Assembly (NCBI GenBank): GCA_031431235.1
Contig: JANPDA010000132.1
Location: 1 to 11,979 of the forward strand
Source: JANNSW01 sp031431235
GTDB taxonomy: Bacteria; Pseudomonadota; Alphaproteobacteria; Rhizobiales; Hyphomicrobiaceae
Length of the DNA: 11,979 nt
Reading direction: 5' to 3'
The notes below the pieces were generated by a model that was not told the DNA's origin, did not search any database, and saw nothing but the letters and a program-made list of their open reading frames with translations. This document shows positions 1 through 5,046 of the stretch, one piece after another. Every line of letters begins with the position of its first letter. Positions within the stretch are counted from its first letter, which is position 1. The position numbers were made by a program, and so were the translations under genes.

Positions 1-107
1 CGGTCCGCCGGGCCCGCAAGCTCGCCCGCAAGAAGCTGCAGCGCGAGGGCCTGCTGCCGGGCGCGCCCAAGAAGGTCGCGGGTCCCGCCACCAACAACCG
101 CCGCTAG
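1..107 (+). CDS. C-terminal end of an unidentified basic protein (partial)
   Basis: An open frame enters from the left edge and stops at TAG (105-107). The 34 visible residues are rich in Arg and Lys (VRRARKLARKKLQREG, then a Pro/Gly-containing tail ending NNRR). I do not recognise the family. A charged tail like this is common after a folded or membrane domain, but that is inference. A hairpin at 127-143 and a rho-independent terminator at 150-177 follow the stop, which supports this being a real gene end. Confidence 0.5.
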   Translation, partial: VRRARKLARKKLQREGLLPGAPKKVAGPATNNRR

Positions 108-149
108 ACATCCCTCCGATCTCAATCCGGGCTGATCGCCCGGACCCAA

Positions 150-177
150 CCCCGGGTCCGCAAGGCACCGGGGTTTT
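150..177 (+). terminator. Rho-independent terminator
   Basis: CCCCGG (150-155) pairs with CCGGGG (168-173). The interior can add a CC-GCAA-GG mini-stem (158-165). TTTT follows directly (174-177). A smaller hairpin, CCGGGC-TGATC-GCCCGG, lies just upstream at 127-143. It most likely ends the gene that stops at 107. Confidence 0.75.
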
Positions 178-217
178 CGGTGTTACGAGCTTGTCGGATA
201 GAATCACACGTTTCCGG

Positions 218-246
218 TTGACAAGCTGGAGGCAATGCGGCATACA
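218..246 (+). promoter_or_regulatory. Candidate sigma-70 promoter
   Basis: TTGACA at 218-223 is a full -35 match. After 17 bases comes CATACA (241-246), a weak -10. It would start a transcript near 253 that runs into the strong hairpin at 446-481. Confidence 0.4.
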
Positions 247-302
247 GCCGCTCCGAACGCGAGCCCATGTGCTCGTCCAACAAGACACCGAGAGCTGACA
301 AA

Positions 303-419
303 ATGTTTGCCGTCGCCAAAATGAAGGTCACCGGAAGGTGGAGTGGTCGCGCCTGTGGCGCCACCAGCCTCGCCAACCCGAATGTGACCGCCGGGGACGG
401 CAGAGGGCCGATGCTCTAG
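303..419 (+). CDS. Possible 38-residue small protein, unknown
   Basis: The frame runs from ATG at 303 to TAG at 417-419 and begins MFAVAKMKVTGRWSGRA. It lies between a promoter-like sequence (218-246) and a strong terminator (446-481), which is the main reason to list it. The ribosome binding site is weak (GAGAGCTG, about 5 bases before the ATG), there is no recognisable domain, and a frame this short is easily random in GC-rich DNA. The transcript could equally be a small non-coding RNA. Confidence 0.2.
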   Translation: MFAVAKMKVTGRWSGRACGATSLANPNVTAGDGRGPML

Positions 420-445
420 CGAGCGACAGCCCATCAGCCGAACGA

Positions 446-481
446 AAGGGCCCTCCCCGGCCAATGCCGCGGAGGGCCCTT
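446..481 (+). terminator. Strong hairpin, probable terminator
   Basis: AAGGGCCCTCC (446-456) pairs perfectly over 11 bp with GGAGGGCCCTT (471-481). Inside, CGG (458-460) can pair with CCG (467-469). No long T run follows, only TTCGCGTTT, so it is a probable rather than classic rho-independent terminator. The symmetric A/T ends would let it work on either strand. Confidence 0.6.
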
Positions 482-640
482 CGCGTTTCGGGGTCGCCTG
501 CTTTCGGGTGCGCGATCCCGTTGCGCGGCCGCCTCCTCGCCCTGGTCCGCTTGCTGAAGCGGGCTTGCGGTCTCCTGTGCGCCCATCCCCTCCCCCTGGG
601 GCTGCGCGGGAGATCGGCGCTGGGCGAGGGGCGGCGGTGA
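482..640. other. Gene-free stretch between terminator and Y RNA region
   Basis: I see no supported gene here. It is GC-rich and contains a small hairpin, CCGCTT-GCTG-AAGCGG (547-562), and a C-rich/G-rich segment around 585-632. Open frames crossing it on both strands have no family features. The minus-strand frame that reaches the tRNA-like region reads GRDSNPRPP there, a known artefact of translating the antisense of a tRNA T arm. Confidence 0.5.
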
Positions 641-644
641 GCCG

Positions 645-658
645 TGGCGAGCATTTGC
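645..658 (+). promoter_or_regulatory. Sigma-54-like element upstream of the Y RNAs (imperfect)
   Basis: TGGCGAGCATTTGC resembles the -24/-12 elements of a sigma-54 promoter (TGGC and TTGC), and sits about 25 bases before the first Y RNA stem, where a start would be expected. In Salmonella the rsr-Y RNA-rtcB operon is driven by sigma-54 with RtcR. The spacing between GG and GC is one base too short for the consensus, which is normally strict, and no rtcR gene is visible in the window. Confidence 0.2.
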
Positions 659-680
659 CGCCGCTGCCGAGTGAATTCGA

Positions 681-817
681 GCTGCCCAGTGGTGAAGGGT
701 GCGGTTACTTCGCTGTTGACGAGGAGGTCGCGGGTTCGAATCCCGCCCCCGGCTCCAATTGGGCCAGGGTAGCTCAGCGGTAGAGCGCCAAACCGGCCCG
801 CCTGTTCCCTGGGTGCC
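681..817 (+). ncRNA. yrlA: Y RNA (YrlA type) with permuted tRNA-like module
   Basis: Basal stem: CCCAG (685-689) pairs with CTGGG (809-813), then GG (691-692) with CC (807-808), with a GCCTG bulge (800-804). An inner stem pairs GGG (697-699) with CCC (797-799) and CGGTT (702-706) with AACCG (791-795). A hairpin follows: CTTCG, loop CTGTTGA, CGAGG (708-724). Then come an AGGTC variable loop (725-729), a perfect T arm GCGGG-TTCGAAT-CCCGC (730-746), an acceptor-like stem closed by a loop (747-755 with 761-769, one C-A mismatch and one wobble), T770 and A771 as positions 8 and 9, and a perfect D arm GCTC-AGCGGTA-GAGC (772-786). The residues for T8-A14, G15-C48, G18-T55, G19-C56 and T54-A58 contacts are all present. 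YrlA-type bacterial Y RNAs are known to mimic tRNA without a free CCA end. The rsr gene next door supports the call. Exact ends are inferred. Confidence 0.82.
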
Positions 818-825
818 GACCCGCA

Positions 826-912
826 TTCGCCCGATGGTGAAGGCTACGGATACTTCGAATGCCAATCGAGTGGCCGCAAGGCCGATCCGTTGCCGAACGT
901 TCCTCGGGCGAC
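826..912 (+). ncRNA. yrlB: Second Y RNA, without the tRNA module
   Basis: The basal stem pairs T827-A834 with T904-A911 (core CGCCCGA with TCGGGCG). GG (836-837) can pair with CC (902-903), with a GAACG bulge (895-899) in the same place as in the first RNA. The inner stem pairs GGCTACGGAT (842-851) with ATCCGTTGCC (885-894), with one T-T mismatch. The shared CTTCG hairpin pairs 854-857 with 867-870. Where the first RNA carries its tRNA-like module, this one has GGCC-GCAA-GGCC (872-883), a GNRA-capped hairpin. The 5' strands of the two RNAs (689-712 and 834-857) agree at 20 of 24 positions. Stem changes are compensated on the opposite strand, so the fold is supported by comparison within the window. 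Likely bound by the Rsr protein encoded downstream. Confidence 0.72.
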
Positions 913-927
913 TTGAATTGGAAATCC

Positions 928-1011
928 GTAGGTCGGACTGAGCGCAACGCAGATGCGCGATGTCCCACAGAGCCAGCGTCGGACATCGCTGTAGCGCTCA
1001 GTCCGACCTAC
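928..1011. repeat. REP-like long inverted repeat
   Basis: GTAGGTCGGACTGAGCGC (928-945) is the exact reverse complement of 994-1011, an 18-bp perfect arm. Inside, GCGATGTCC (957-965) pairs with GGACATCGC (981-989), so the whole forms a two-tier hairpin. Its GTAGGTCGGA...TCCGACCTAC form looks like the dispersed palindromes seen between genes in many proteobacteria. It lies between the Y RNAs and rsr and could stop or stabilise transcripts there. Confidence 0.75.
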
Positions 1012-1060
1012 ATCGACTACATTGACCACCAGCGACGCCGACAGCGAGAGGAGGACGACC

Positions 1061-2371
1061 ATGCGACTGAACAGGATGAAGGCGGCATTCGGCCTCAGGA
1101 CCCACGAGGGTGCGCCGGCGGTCCAGCTTTCCGCCGAGGCGCAGCTGCGCCGCTCGGTACTGGCGACGCTACTCTGGGAGGACCAGTTCTACGAGGAAGG
1201 CGTCGCGATCGCCGATCGCATCGCCGCCCTCGCAGCCGAGGTTGCGCCCGAGACGGTCGCCGCGCTCGCGATCGAAGCGCGCGAGGTGATGAAGCTGCGG
1301 CATGCTGCCCTCCTGCTCGTCTCGGCGCTGGCGAGGACGGGTGCCGGCAAGCCGGGACTGGTGGCGAGCACGATCGAGCACGTGGTCGAGCGCGCGGACG
1401 AGCTGACGGAGCTGCTCGCCATCTACTGGCGTGCGGGCCGCCGGCCTCTCTCGGGCCAGATGAAGAAGGGTCTGGCCCGCGCGTTCGCCAAGTTCGACGC
1501 CTACCAGCTCGCGAAGTACGACCGGGCGGCAGTCGTCAAGCTGCGCGACGTGCTGTTCCTCGTCCACGCCAAGCCCCGCGATGCGGAGCAGGCGGCGACC
1601 TGGAAGAGTCTCGTCGAGGGCACTCTGCCCTCGCCCGATACCTGGGAGGTCGCCCTCTCGGGTGGCGCGGACAAGCGCGAGGCGTTCGAGCGGCTGCTCC
1701 GCGAGGGCAAGCTCGGCTATCTCGCCCTGTTGCGCAATTTGCGCAACATGGTGGCGGCGGAGGTCGATGCCGATCTCGTCCGGCAGGCGATCCTGGCTCG
1801 CAGGGGCGCGTCGCGCGTGCTGCCGTTCCGCTATGTGGCGGCGGCGCGGGCGGCGGTCGTCTTCGATGCCGAGCTCGACGCGGCGCTGAAGGCGGCAGTC
1901 GCCGAGCAGACCCGTCTCAGCGGCCGGACGATCGTGCTCGTCGACGTCTCGGGCTCGATGGACGCGCGGCTCTCTGGCCGCTCGGACATGACGCGGCTCG
2001 ATGCGGCGGCGACGCTCGCCGCCGTGCTGCCGGGCGAGGCGCGCATCTTCACCTTCTCCAACGAGGTGAAGGAGGTGCCGGCGCGCGGCGGCTTGGCGGG
2101 GATCGATGCGATCATCGGCTCTCAGCCGCACGGCGGGACGCTGCTCGGCCAGGCGGTCGCGCACGTCAACGCCTTGCCGCACGACCGGCTGATCGTCATC
2201 ACCGACGAGCAGTCGCACGACCTGGTTCCGGACCCCGTCGCCCGGCATGCCACCATGGTCAACGTCGCGTCCGACCGGAACGGCGTCGGCTATGGCCGCT
2301 GGAGGCACATCGACGGCTTCTCGGAGGGTGTGCTCGGGTACATCGCGGAAGCCGAGAAGGCGTCGGTGTGA
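1061..2371 (+). CDS. rsr: Ro60/Rsr protein (TROVE and vWA domains)
   Basis: This is a ring-shaped RNA-binding protein of the Ro60 family, which holds Y RNAs and, in characterised bacteria, links them to nucleases for structured-RNA degradation. In the 436 residues, a helical TROVE region covers about 18-285, with a basic RNLRNM segment near 225-230. A vWA domain follows with a complete metal-ion site: D295-x-S297-x-S299, T360 and D382 (ITDEQ). I chose ATG 1061 because GAGAGGAGG (1047-1055) precedes it; the frame can be extended to TTG 1022 but without a binding site. At 436 residues it is shorter than animal or Deinococcus Ro60 (about 530). The two Y RNAs just upstream and rtcB downstream fit the Salmonella rsr locus. 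Confidence is high on family and inferred on cellular role. Confidence 0.92.
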   Translation: MRLNRMKAAFGLRTHEGAPAVQLSAEAQLRRSVLATLLWEDQFYEEGVAIADRIAALAAEVAPETVAALAIEAREVMKLRHAALLLVSALARTGAGKPGLVASTIEHVVERADELTELLAIYWRAGRRPLSGQMKKGLARAFAKFDAYQLAKYDRAAVVKLRDVLFLVHAKPRDAEQAATWKSLVEGTLPSPDTWEVALSGGADKREAFERLLREGKLGYLALLRNLRNMVAAEVDADLVRQAILARRGASRVLPFRYVAAARAAVVFDAELDAALKAAVAEQTRLSGRTIVLVDVSGSMDARLSGRSDMTRLDAAATLAAVLPGEARIFTFSNEVKEVPARGGLAGIDAIIGSQPHGGTLLGQAVAHVNALPHDRLIVITDEQSHDLVPDPVARHATMVNVASDRNGVGYGRWRHIDGFSEGVLGYIAEAEKASV

Positions 2372-2376
2372 AGTGA

Positions 2377-2414
2377 GCGAGTGGCGAACGGGTACAACCC
2401 CATCCGCCACTCGC
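2377..2414. repeat. GAGTGGCG palindrome after rsr, possible terminator
   Basis: GCGAGTGGCG (2377-2386) pairs perfectly with CGCCACTCGC (2405-2414). GGG (2390-2392) and CCC (2398-2400) pair inside. It starts 5 bases after the rsr stop codon and has no T tail. The same GAGTGGCGA word recurs after rtcB and after the parE-like gene. Confidence 0.6.
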
Positions 2415-2470
2415 CAAGCGGGGGCCCGGAATGCATTGACCGGTGTCTGCAACAGCCATACGGTTCACGA

Positions 2471-2698
2471 ATGGACTATCGCAAGATCATCACTGTCGAG
2501 CCCGGCAAGCGCGGCGGAAAGCCGTGCATCCGCGGCATGCGCATCACCGTGTCCGACGTGCTCGAGTATCTGGCAGGCGGCATGAGCGAGGACGACATTC
2601 TTCGCGATTTCCCCTATCTGACGCGCGAGGACATTCGTGCCTGCCTCGCTTTCGCAGCGGATCGAGAGCGCAGGCTCATGTCCGCGGAAGCTCTGTGA
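2471..2698 (+). CDS. DUF433 family antitoxin
   Basis: The 75-residue protein shows the DUF433 pattern: IITVEPGKRGGKPCIRGMRI near the start, then SDVLEYLAGGMSEDDILRDFPYL and DIRACLAFAADRE. DUF433 proteins are small winged-helix-like antitoxins, usually encoded just before a DUF5615 PIN-like toxin. ATG 2471 is chosen because the family begins at this point; the frame is open further upstream over the palindrome but without family similarity. No clear ribosome binding site precedes it. The expected toxin follows only as a fragment, so this antitoxin now appears orphaned. It sits between rsr and rtcB and probably arrived as an insertion. Confidence 0.85.
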   Translation: MDYRKIITVEPGKRGGKPCIRGMRITVSDVLEYLAGGMSEDDILRDFPYLTREDIRACLAFAADRERRLMSAEAL

Positions 2699-2876
2699 TA
2701 GCGATTTCCACCGGATGAGCTTTGTGTTGGGAGCACCACCCAAGGTCATCTGGGTTCGGATCGGAAATGGTCCGACCGAGCTGGTCGAGCAGTTGCTTGC
2801 CGATCATGTCGATGAGATAGCCCAGTTCGGCGCCGATCCCATTGCGACGTTCCTGGCACTGGGTCGCAAGTCCTGA
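2697..2876 (+). pseudogene. DUF5615 toxin remnant, N-terminal part missing
   Basis: Directly at the DUF433 stop codon, in another frame, the sequence reads DSDFHRMSFVLGAPPKVIWV, then RIGNGPTELVEQLLADHVDE, and ends at TGA 2876. This matches the middle and C-terminal part of DUF5615 proteins (the D-x-DF motif, then G-PP-VIW-R-GN). The usual first half, which holds the first catalytic aspartates of the PIN-like fold, is absent, and no start codon with a binding site restores it. Fusion of the antitoxin end to mid-toxin points to an internal deletion of roughly 50-60 codons. It is almost certainly inactive. Confidence 0.75.
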
Positions 2877-2923
2877 ACGGACGCGGCGTCGCGCGCAACG
2901 TTGCCGCACGCGATTGGCTACCA

Positions 2924-3340
2924 TCAATCGGCCGGCAGACAGCGGAACCGCCGCCGACCGCCGATACGGTAGATCTCGAAATCACGGTCAACGGTCAAGA
3001 TCGTGCTCAAGCCTTCGCGCTCGGCGAGGCGCACGAGGCTCGCATCGGCGAAGTCCATAGGGATGTCGGCATAGCGCTTCATCAGCCGCTCGAGGTCGGG
3101 GAGATCGGAGCCGTCGATCGGCAGCACCACGACGGCGGGGCTTCTGATCAGCCTCCAAGCCCTGGCGAGGCGGTCGGGACGGTCGCCGTAGAAGTGCATG
3201 ACCTCAGTGAGGACGGCAGCGGTCGTGGCAAATGGGAGTGGCACATGGGCGATGGCAGCCGAGATTGCCTGGTGCCAGGAGTCGCTCGCATCGAGGAGCG
3301 CGACGATGGCGCCCGTATCAATCAGCGCGCGCGGGGGCAC
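2924..3340 (-). CDS. PIN-domain toxin (VapC-like ribonuclease)
   Basis: This is a 138-residue PIN nuclease read from GTG 3340. The acidic metal-binding set is complete: D8 (ALIDTGAIVALLD), E46 (AAVLTEVMHF), D96 and D99 (PMDFADASLV), and D118/D120 (ILTVDRDFEIYRI). Such toxins cut RNA, often tRNA or rRNA, and are held inactive by the co-encoded antitoxin. I chose the GTG start because family proteins begin just before the first catalytic Asp. It overlaps the last 23 bases of the upstream antitoxin gene, typical of a coupled pair. A longer frame reaches 3454 but without PIN similarity. It is convergent with the decayed DUF433/DUF5615 pair. Confidence 0.85.
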   Translation of the reverse strand: MPPRALIDTGAIVALLDASDSWHQAISAAIAHVPLPFATTAAVLTEVMHFYGDRPDRLARAWRLIRSPAVVVLPIDGSDLPDLERLMKRYADIPMDFADASLVRLAEREGLSTILTVDRDFEIYRIGGRRRFRCLPAD

Positions 3341-3635
3341 GGTGGGGCCTGCGCTCGATCTTCGTGGCGATGCGCTCGCGCACGCGGCCCTCGACTTCGG
3401 ACGAGCCCGCCCGATCGCCGCTCGTGAAGGCGCCGGCATGTGCAAGTATTGCACGACGCAGACGATCCTGCTCGCTTTTCTCTTCGGCTGCGGGGCTGGC
3501 GTCGCGCTCGAGCCAAGCCTCGGCTGCTACCTCGAGGATCCGGCCGACACTAGTTCCGGCCTCGTGCGCAGCCGATTCCAGGCGGCGTTTCAGCTCCGGC
3601 GAAACCCGCCAGCTATAGACAGCGGTCTTGCTCAT
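3318..3635 (-). CDS. Ribbon-helix-helix antitoxin for the PIN toxin
   Basis: The 105-residue protein starts MSKTAVYSWRVSPELKRRLE, followed by AAHEAGTSVGRILEVAAEAW. This is a ribbon-helix-helix pattern: a short beta strand and two helices that bind DNA as a dimer. The charged remainder (about 50-105) should wrap the toxin. ATG 3635 is preferred because the fold begins there; a 12-residue extension is open upstream but lies across the likely operator. No good ribosome binding site precedes this ATG, so the transcript may be leaderless. The gene is divergent from rtcB. Confidence 0.82.
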   Translation of the reverse strand: MSKTAVYSWRVSPELKRRLESAAHEAGTSVGRILEVAAEAWLERDASPAAEEKSEQDRLRRAILAHAGAFTSGDRAGSSEVEGRVRERIATKIERRPHRAPARAD

Positions 3636-3655
3636 GCACGACAGTGTAGTGCATG
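3633..3655 (-). promoter_or_regulatory. Palindromic operator/promoter at the antitoxin start
   Basis: CATGCAC (3633-3639) and GTGCATG (3649-3655) form a perfect 7-bp inverted repeat covering the antitoxin start codon. On the minus strand it contains TACACT (3643-3648), a -10-like hexamer very close to the ATG. TTGCGT lies 17 bases further upstream as a weak -35. A palindrome here fits autorepression by the antitoxin, as is usual in toxin-antitoxin operons. Confidence 0.45.
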
Positions 3656-3670
3656 GCGCAAGGCGACGCA

Positions 3671-3695
3671 ACGGAGTGAATTGGACGGAGTGAAT
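3671..3695 (+). repeat. Short direct repeat before rtcB
   Basis: ACGGAGTGAAT occurs at 3671-3681 and again at 3685-3695, a 14-bp period, immediately before the rtcB ribosome binding site (AGGAGG, 3696-3701). It could be a regulatory site or a small local duplication. Confidence 0.5.
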
Positions 3696-3709
3696 AGGAG
3701 GTAGCCGCC

Positions 3710-4924
3710 ATGTCTGGACCCACCCTCATCGCAGGCGCGACCTCGCCGATCAAGGCCTGGGTCGAGGGCGTTCCCGTCGAGGACGCGGCACGCGCCCAGC
3801 TTCTCAACATCGCGAGCCTGCCGTTCATCCACGAGCATGTTGCGGTGATGCCGGACGTGCATCTGGGCAAGGGCGCAACCGTCGGCTCGGTGATCGCGAC
3901 CAAGGGCGCGATCGTGCCGGCGGCCGTCGGTGTCGACATCGGCTGCGGCATGTGCGCGGTCCGGACCTCCCTCACCGCCGAGCAGCTGCCCGACAGCCTC
4001 GCCGCGCTGCGGTTGGCGATCGAGGCGGCGGTGCCCCATGGCGGCATCGGCGTCAAGGGCGGCTGGAAGGACGGTGTGCCCGACGCGGTCGACAAGCGGT
4101 TCGCCGATGGCGGCCTCGCTGGCCGGCTCGAGGGGATCGTGACCAAGCACCCTGCCGTCGGCAGCGCCAACTCGCTCGTTCATCTCGGCACGCTCGGCGG
4201 CGGCAATCACTTCATCGAGATCTGCCTCGATGAGCAGAGCCGCGTCTGGGTGATGCTGCATTCGGGCAGCCGCGGCATCGGCAACCGCATCGGCACCACC
4301 TTCATCGAGAAGGCGCGCGAGGCCCTGGCTGGCCGCCAGCTCGGCCATGCTCTGCCCGACCGCGATCTCGCCTGGCTGGAAGAGGGCGAGCCGCTGTTCG
4401 AGGACTACGTGGAGGCCGTGCTCTGGGCGCAGGACTTCGCGCGCGCCAATCGCGAGGTGATGCTGGAGGCCATCGTCAAGGCGATGCGCAAGGAGCTGCC
4501 CGCCTTCAAGCTCGAGCGCAAGGCCGTCAACTGCCACCACAACTACGTGGCGCGGGAAGCCCATTTCGGCGCCGAGGTGTGGGTGACGAGGAAGGGCGCG
4601 GTGCGCGCCGGTCGGGGCGAGCTCGGCATCATTCCGGGCTCGATGGGCACGCGCTCCTACATCGTGCGCGGCAAGGGCAATCCGGAAAGCTTTTGCTCAT
4701 GCTCGCATGGCGCGGGCCGGGCGATGTCGCGGGGCGCGGCCAAGCGCCTCTTCACGCTCGATGATCACGTGAAGGCGACCGCCGGCATCGAGTGCCGCAA
4801 GGACGTGGGCGTGATCGACGAGACGCCGGGCGCCTACAAGGACATCGACGCGGTGATGGCCGCCCAGGCCGATCTCGTCGAGATCGTGCATACGCTCAGG
4901 CAGGTGGTATGCGTGAAGGGTTGA
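3710..4924 (+). CDS. rtcB: RtcB RNA-splicing ligase
   Basis: RtcB joins RNA ends carrying 2',3'-cyclic phosphate or 3'-phosphate to 5'-hydroxyl ends, using GTP and manganese. At 404 residues it is close to E. coli RtcB (408). The signature residues are in place: D76 and C79 (GVDIGCGM), N166-H167 (LGGGNHFIE), H184 (LHSGSRGIG), the NCHHNY motif (274-279), the PGSMGTRSY loop (309-317), and H333 (CSHGAGRAMSR), which lines up with the histidine that takes GMP. The C-terminus VCVKG is typical. The start is fixed by AGGAGG at 3696-3701. In Salmonella rtcB is in one operon with rsr and Y RNAs; here 1.3 kb of toxin-antitoxin DNA separates them. No rtcA (RNA cyclase) is seen nearby. Confidence 0.96.
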   Translation: MSGPTLIAGATSPIKAWVEGVPVEDAARAQLLNIASLPFIHEHVAVMPDVHLGKGATVGSVIATKGAIVPAAVGVDIGCGMCAVRTSLTAEQLPDSLAALRLAIEAAVPHGGIGVKGGWKDGVPDAVDKRFADGGLAGRLEGIVTKHPAVGSANSLVHLGTLGGGNHFIEICLDEQSRVWVMLHSGSRGIGNRIGTTFIEKAREALAGRQLGHALPDRDLAWLEEGEPLFEDYVEAVLWAQDFARANREVMLEAIVKAMRKELPAFKLERKAVNCHHNYVAREAHFGAEVWVTRKGAVRAGRGELGIIPGSMGTRSYIVRGKGNPESFCSCSHGAGRAMSRGAAKRLFTLDDHVKATAGIECRKDVGVIDETPGAYKDIDAVMAAQADLVEIVHTLRQVVCVKG

Positions 4925-4928
4925 GGCT

Positions 4929-4991
4929 GGCGAGATGGTGAGTGGCGAGGTGGCGAGTGGATTTGCACCACTCGCTACTCCCCATCTCGCC
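4929..4991. repeat. Large GAGTGGCGA palindrome after rtcB
   Basis: GGCGAGATGG (4929-4938) pairs with CCATCTCGCC (4982-4991). GAGTGGCGAG (4940-4949) pairs with CTCGCTACTC (4971-4980) with one wobble, giving about 20 bp of nearly continuous stem. The core repeats the GAGTGGCGA word. It begins 5 bases after the rtcB stop and may act as a terminator or 3' stabiliser. Confidence 0.65.
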
Positions 4992-5046
4992 ACTCGCCTT
5001 CTTTCGCGCTATCAATCCCCACCCGCAACCCACCAGAGAGCTCCCC

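Noticed and set aside
690..757. A standard tRNA-Asn gene ending in CCA
   Set aside because: No matching 5' acceptor strand or D arm lies upstream of 708. The only D arm is downstream, which fits the Y RNA fold.
854..860. T-loop signature TTCGAAT in the second Y RNA
   Set aside because: No T stem can form around it; the bases are better used in the CTTCG hairpin shared with the first RNA.
434..865. Minus-strand 143-codon frame containing GRDSNPRPP
   Set aside because: That string is what the antisense of a tRNA T arm encodes; the frame only reflects the tRNA-like RNA on the plus strand.
859..2376. 505-codon plus-strand frame overlapping rsr, and a 427-codon minus-strand frame at 1169-2452
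   Set aside because: Both are Arg/Gly/Ala-rich shadows of the rsr gene, without any domain; the TROVE/vWA frame is clearly the real one.
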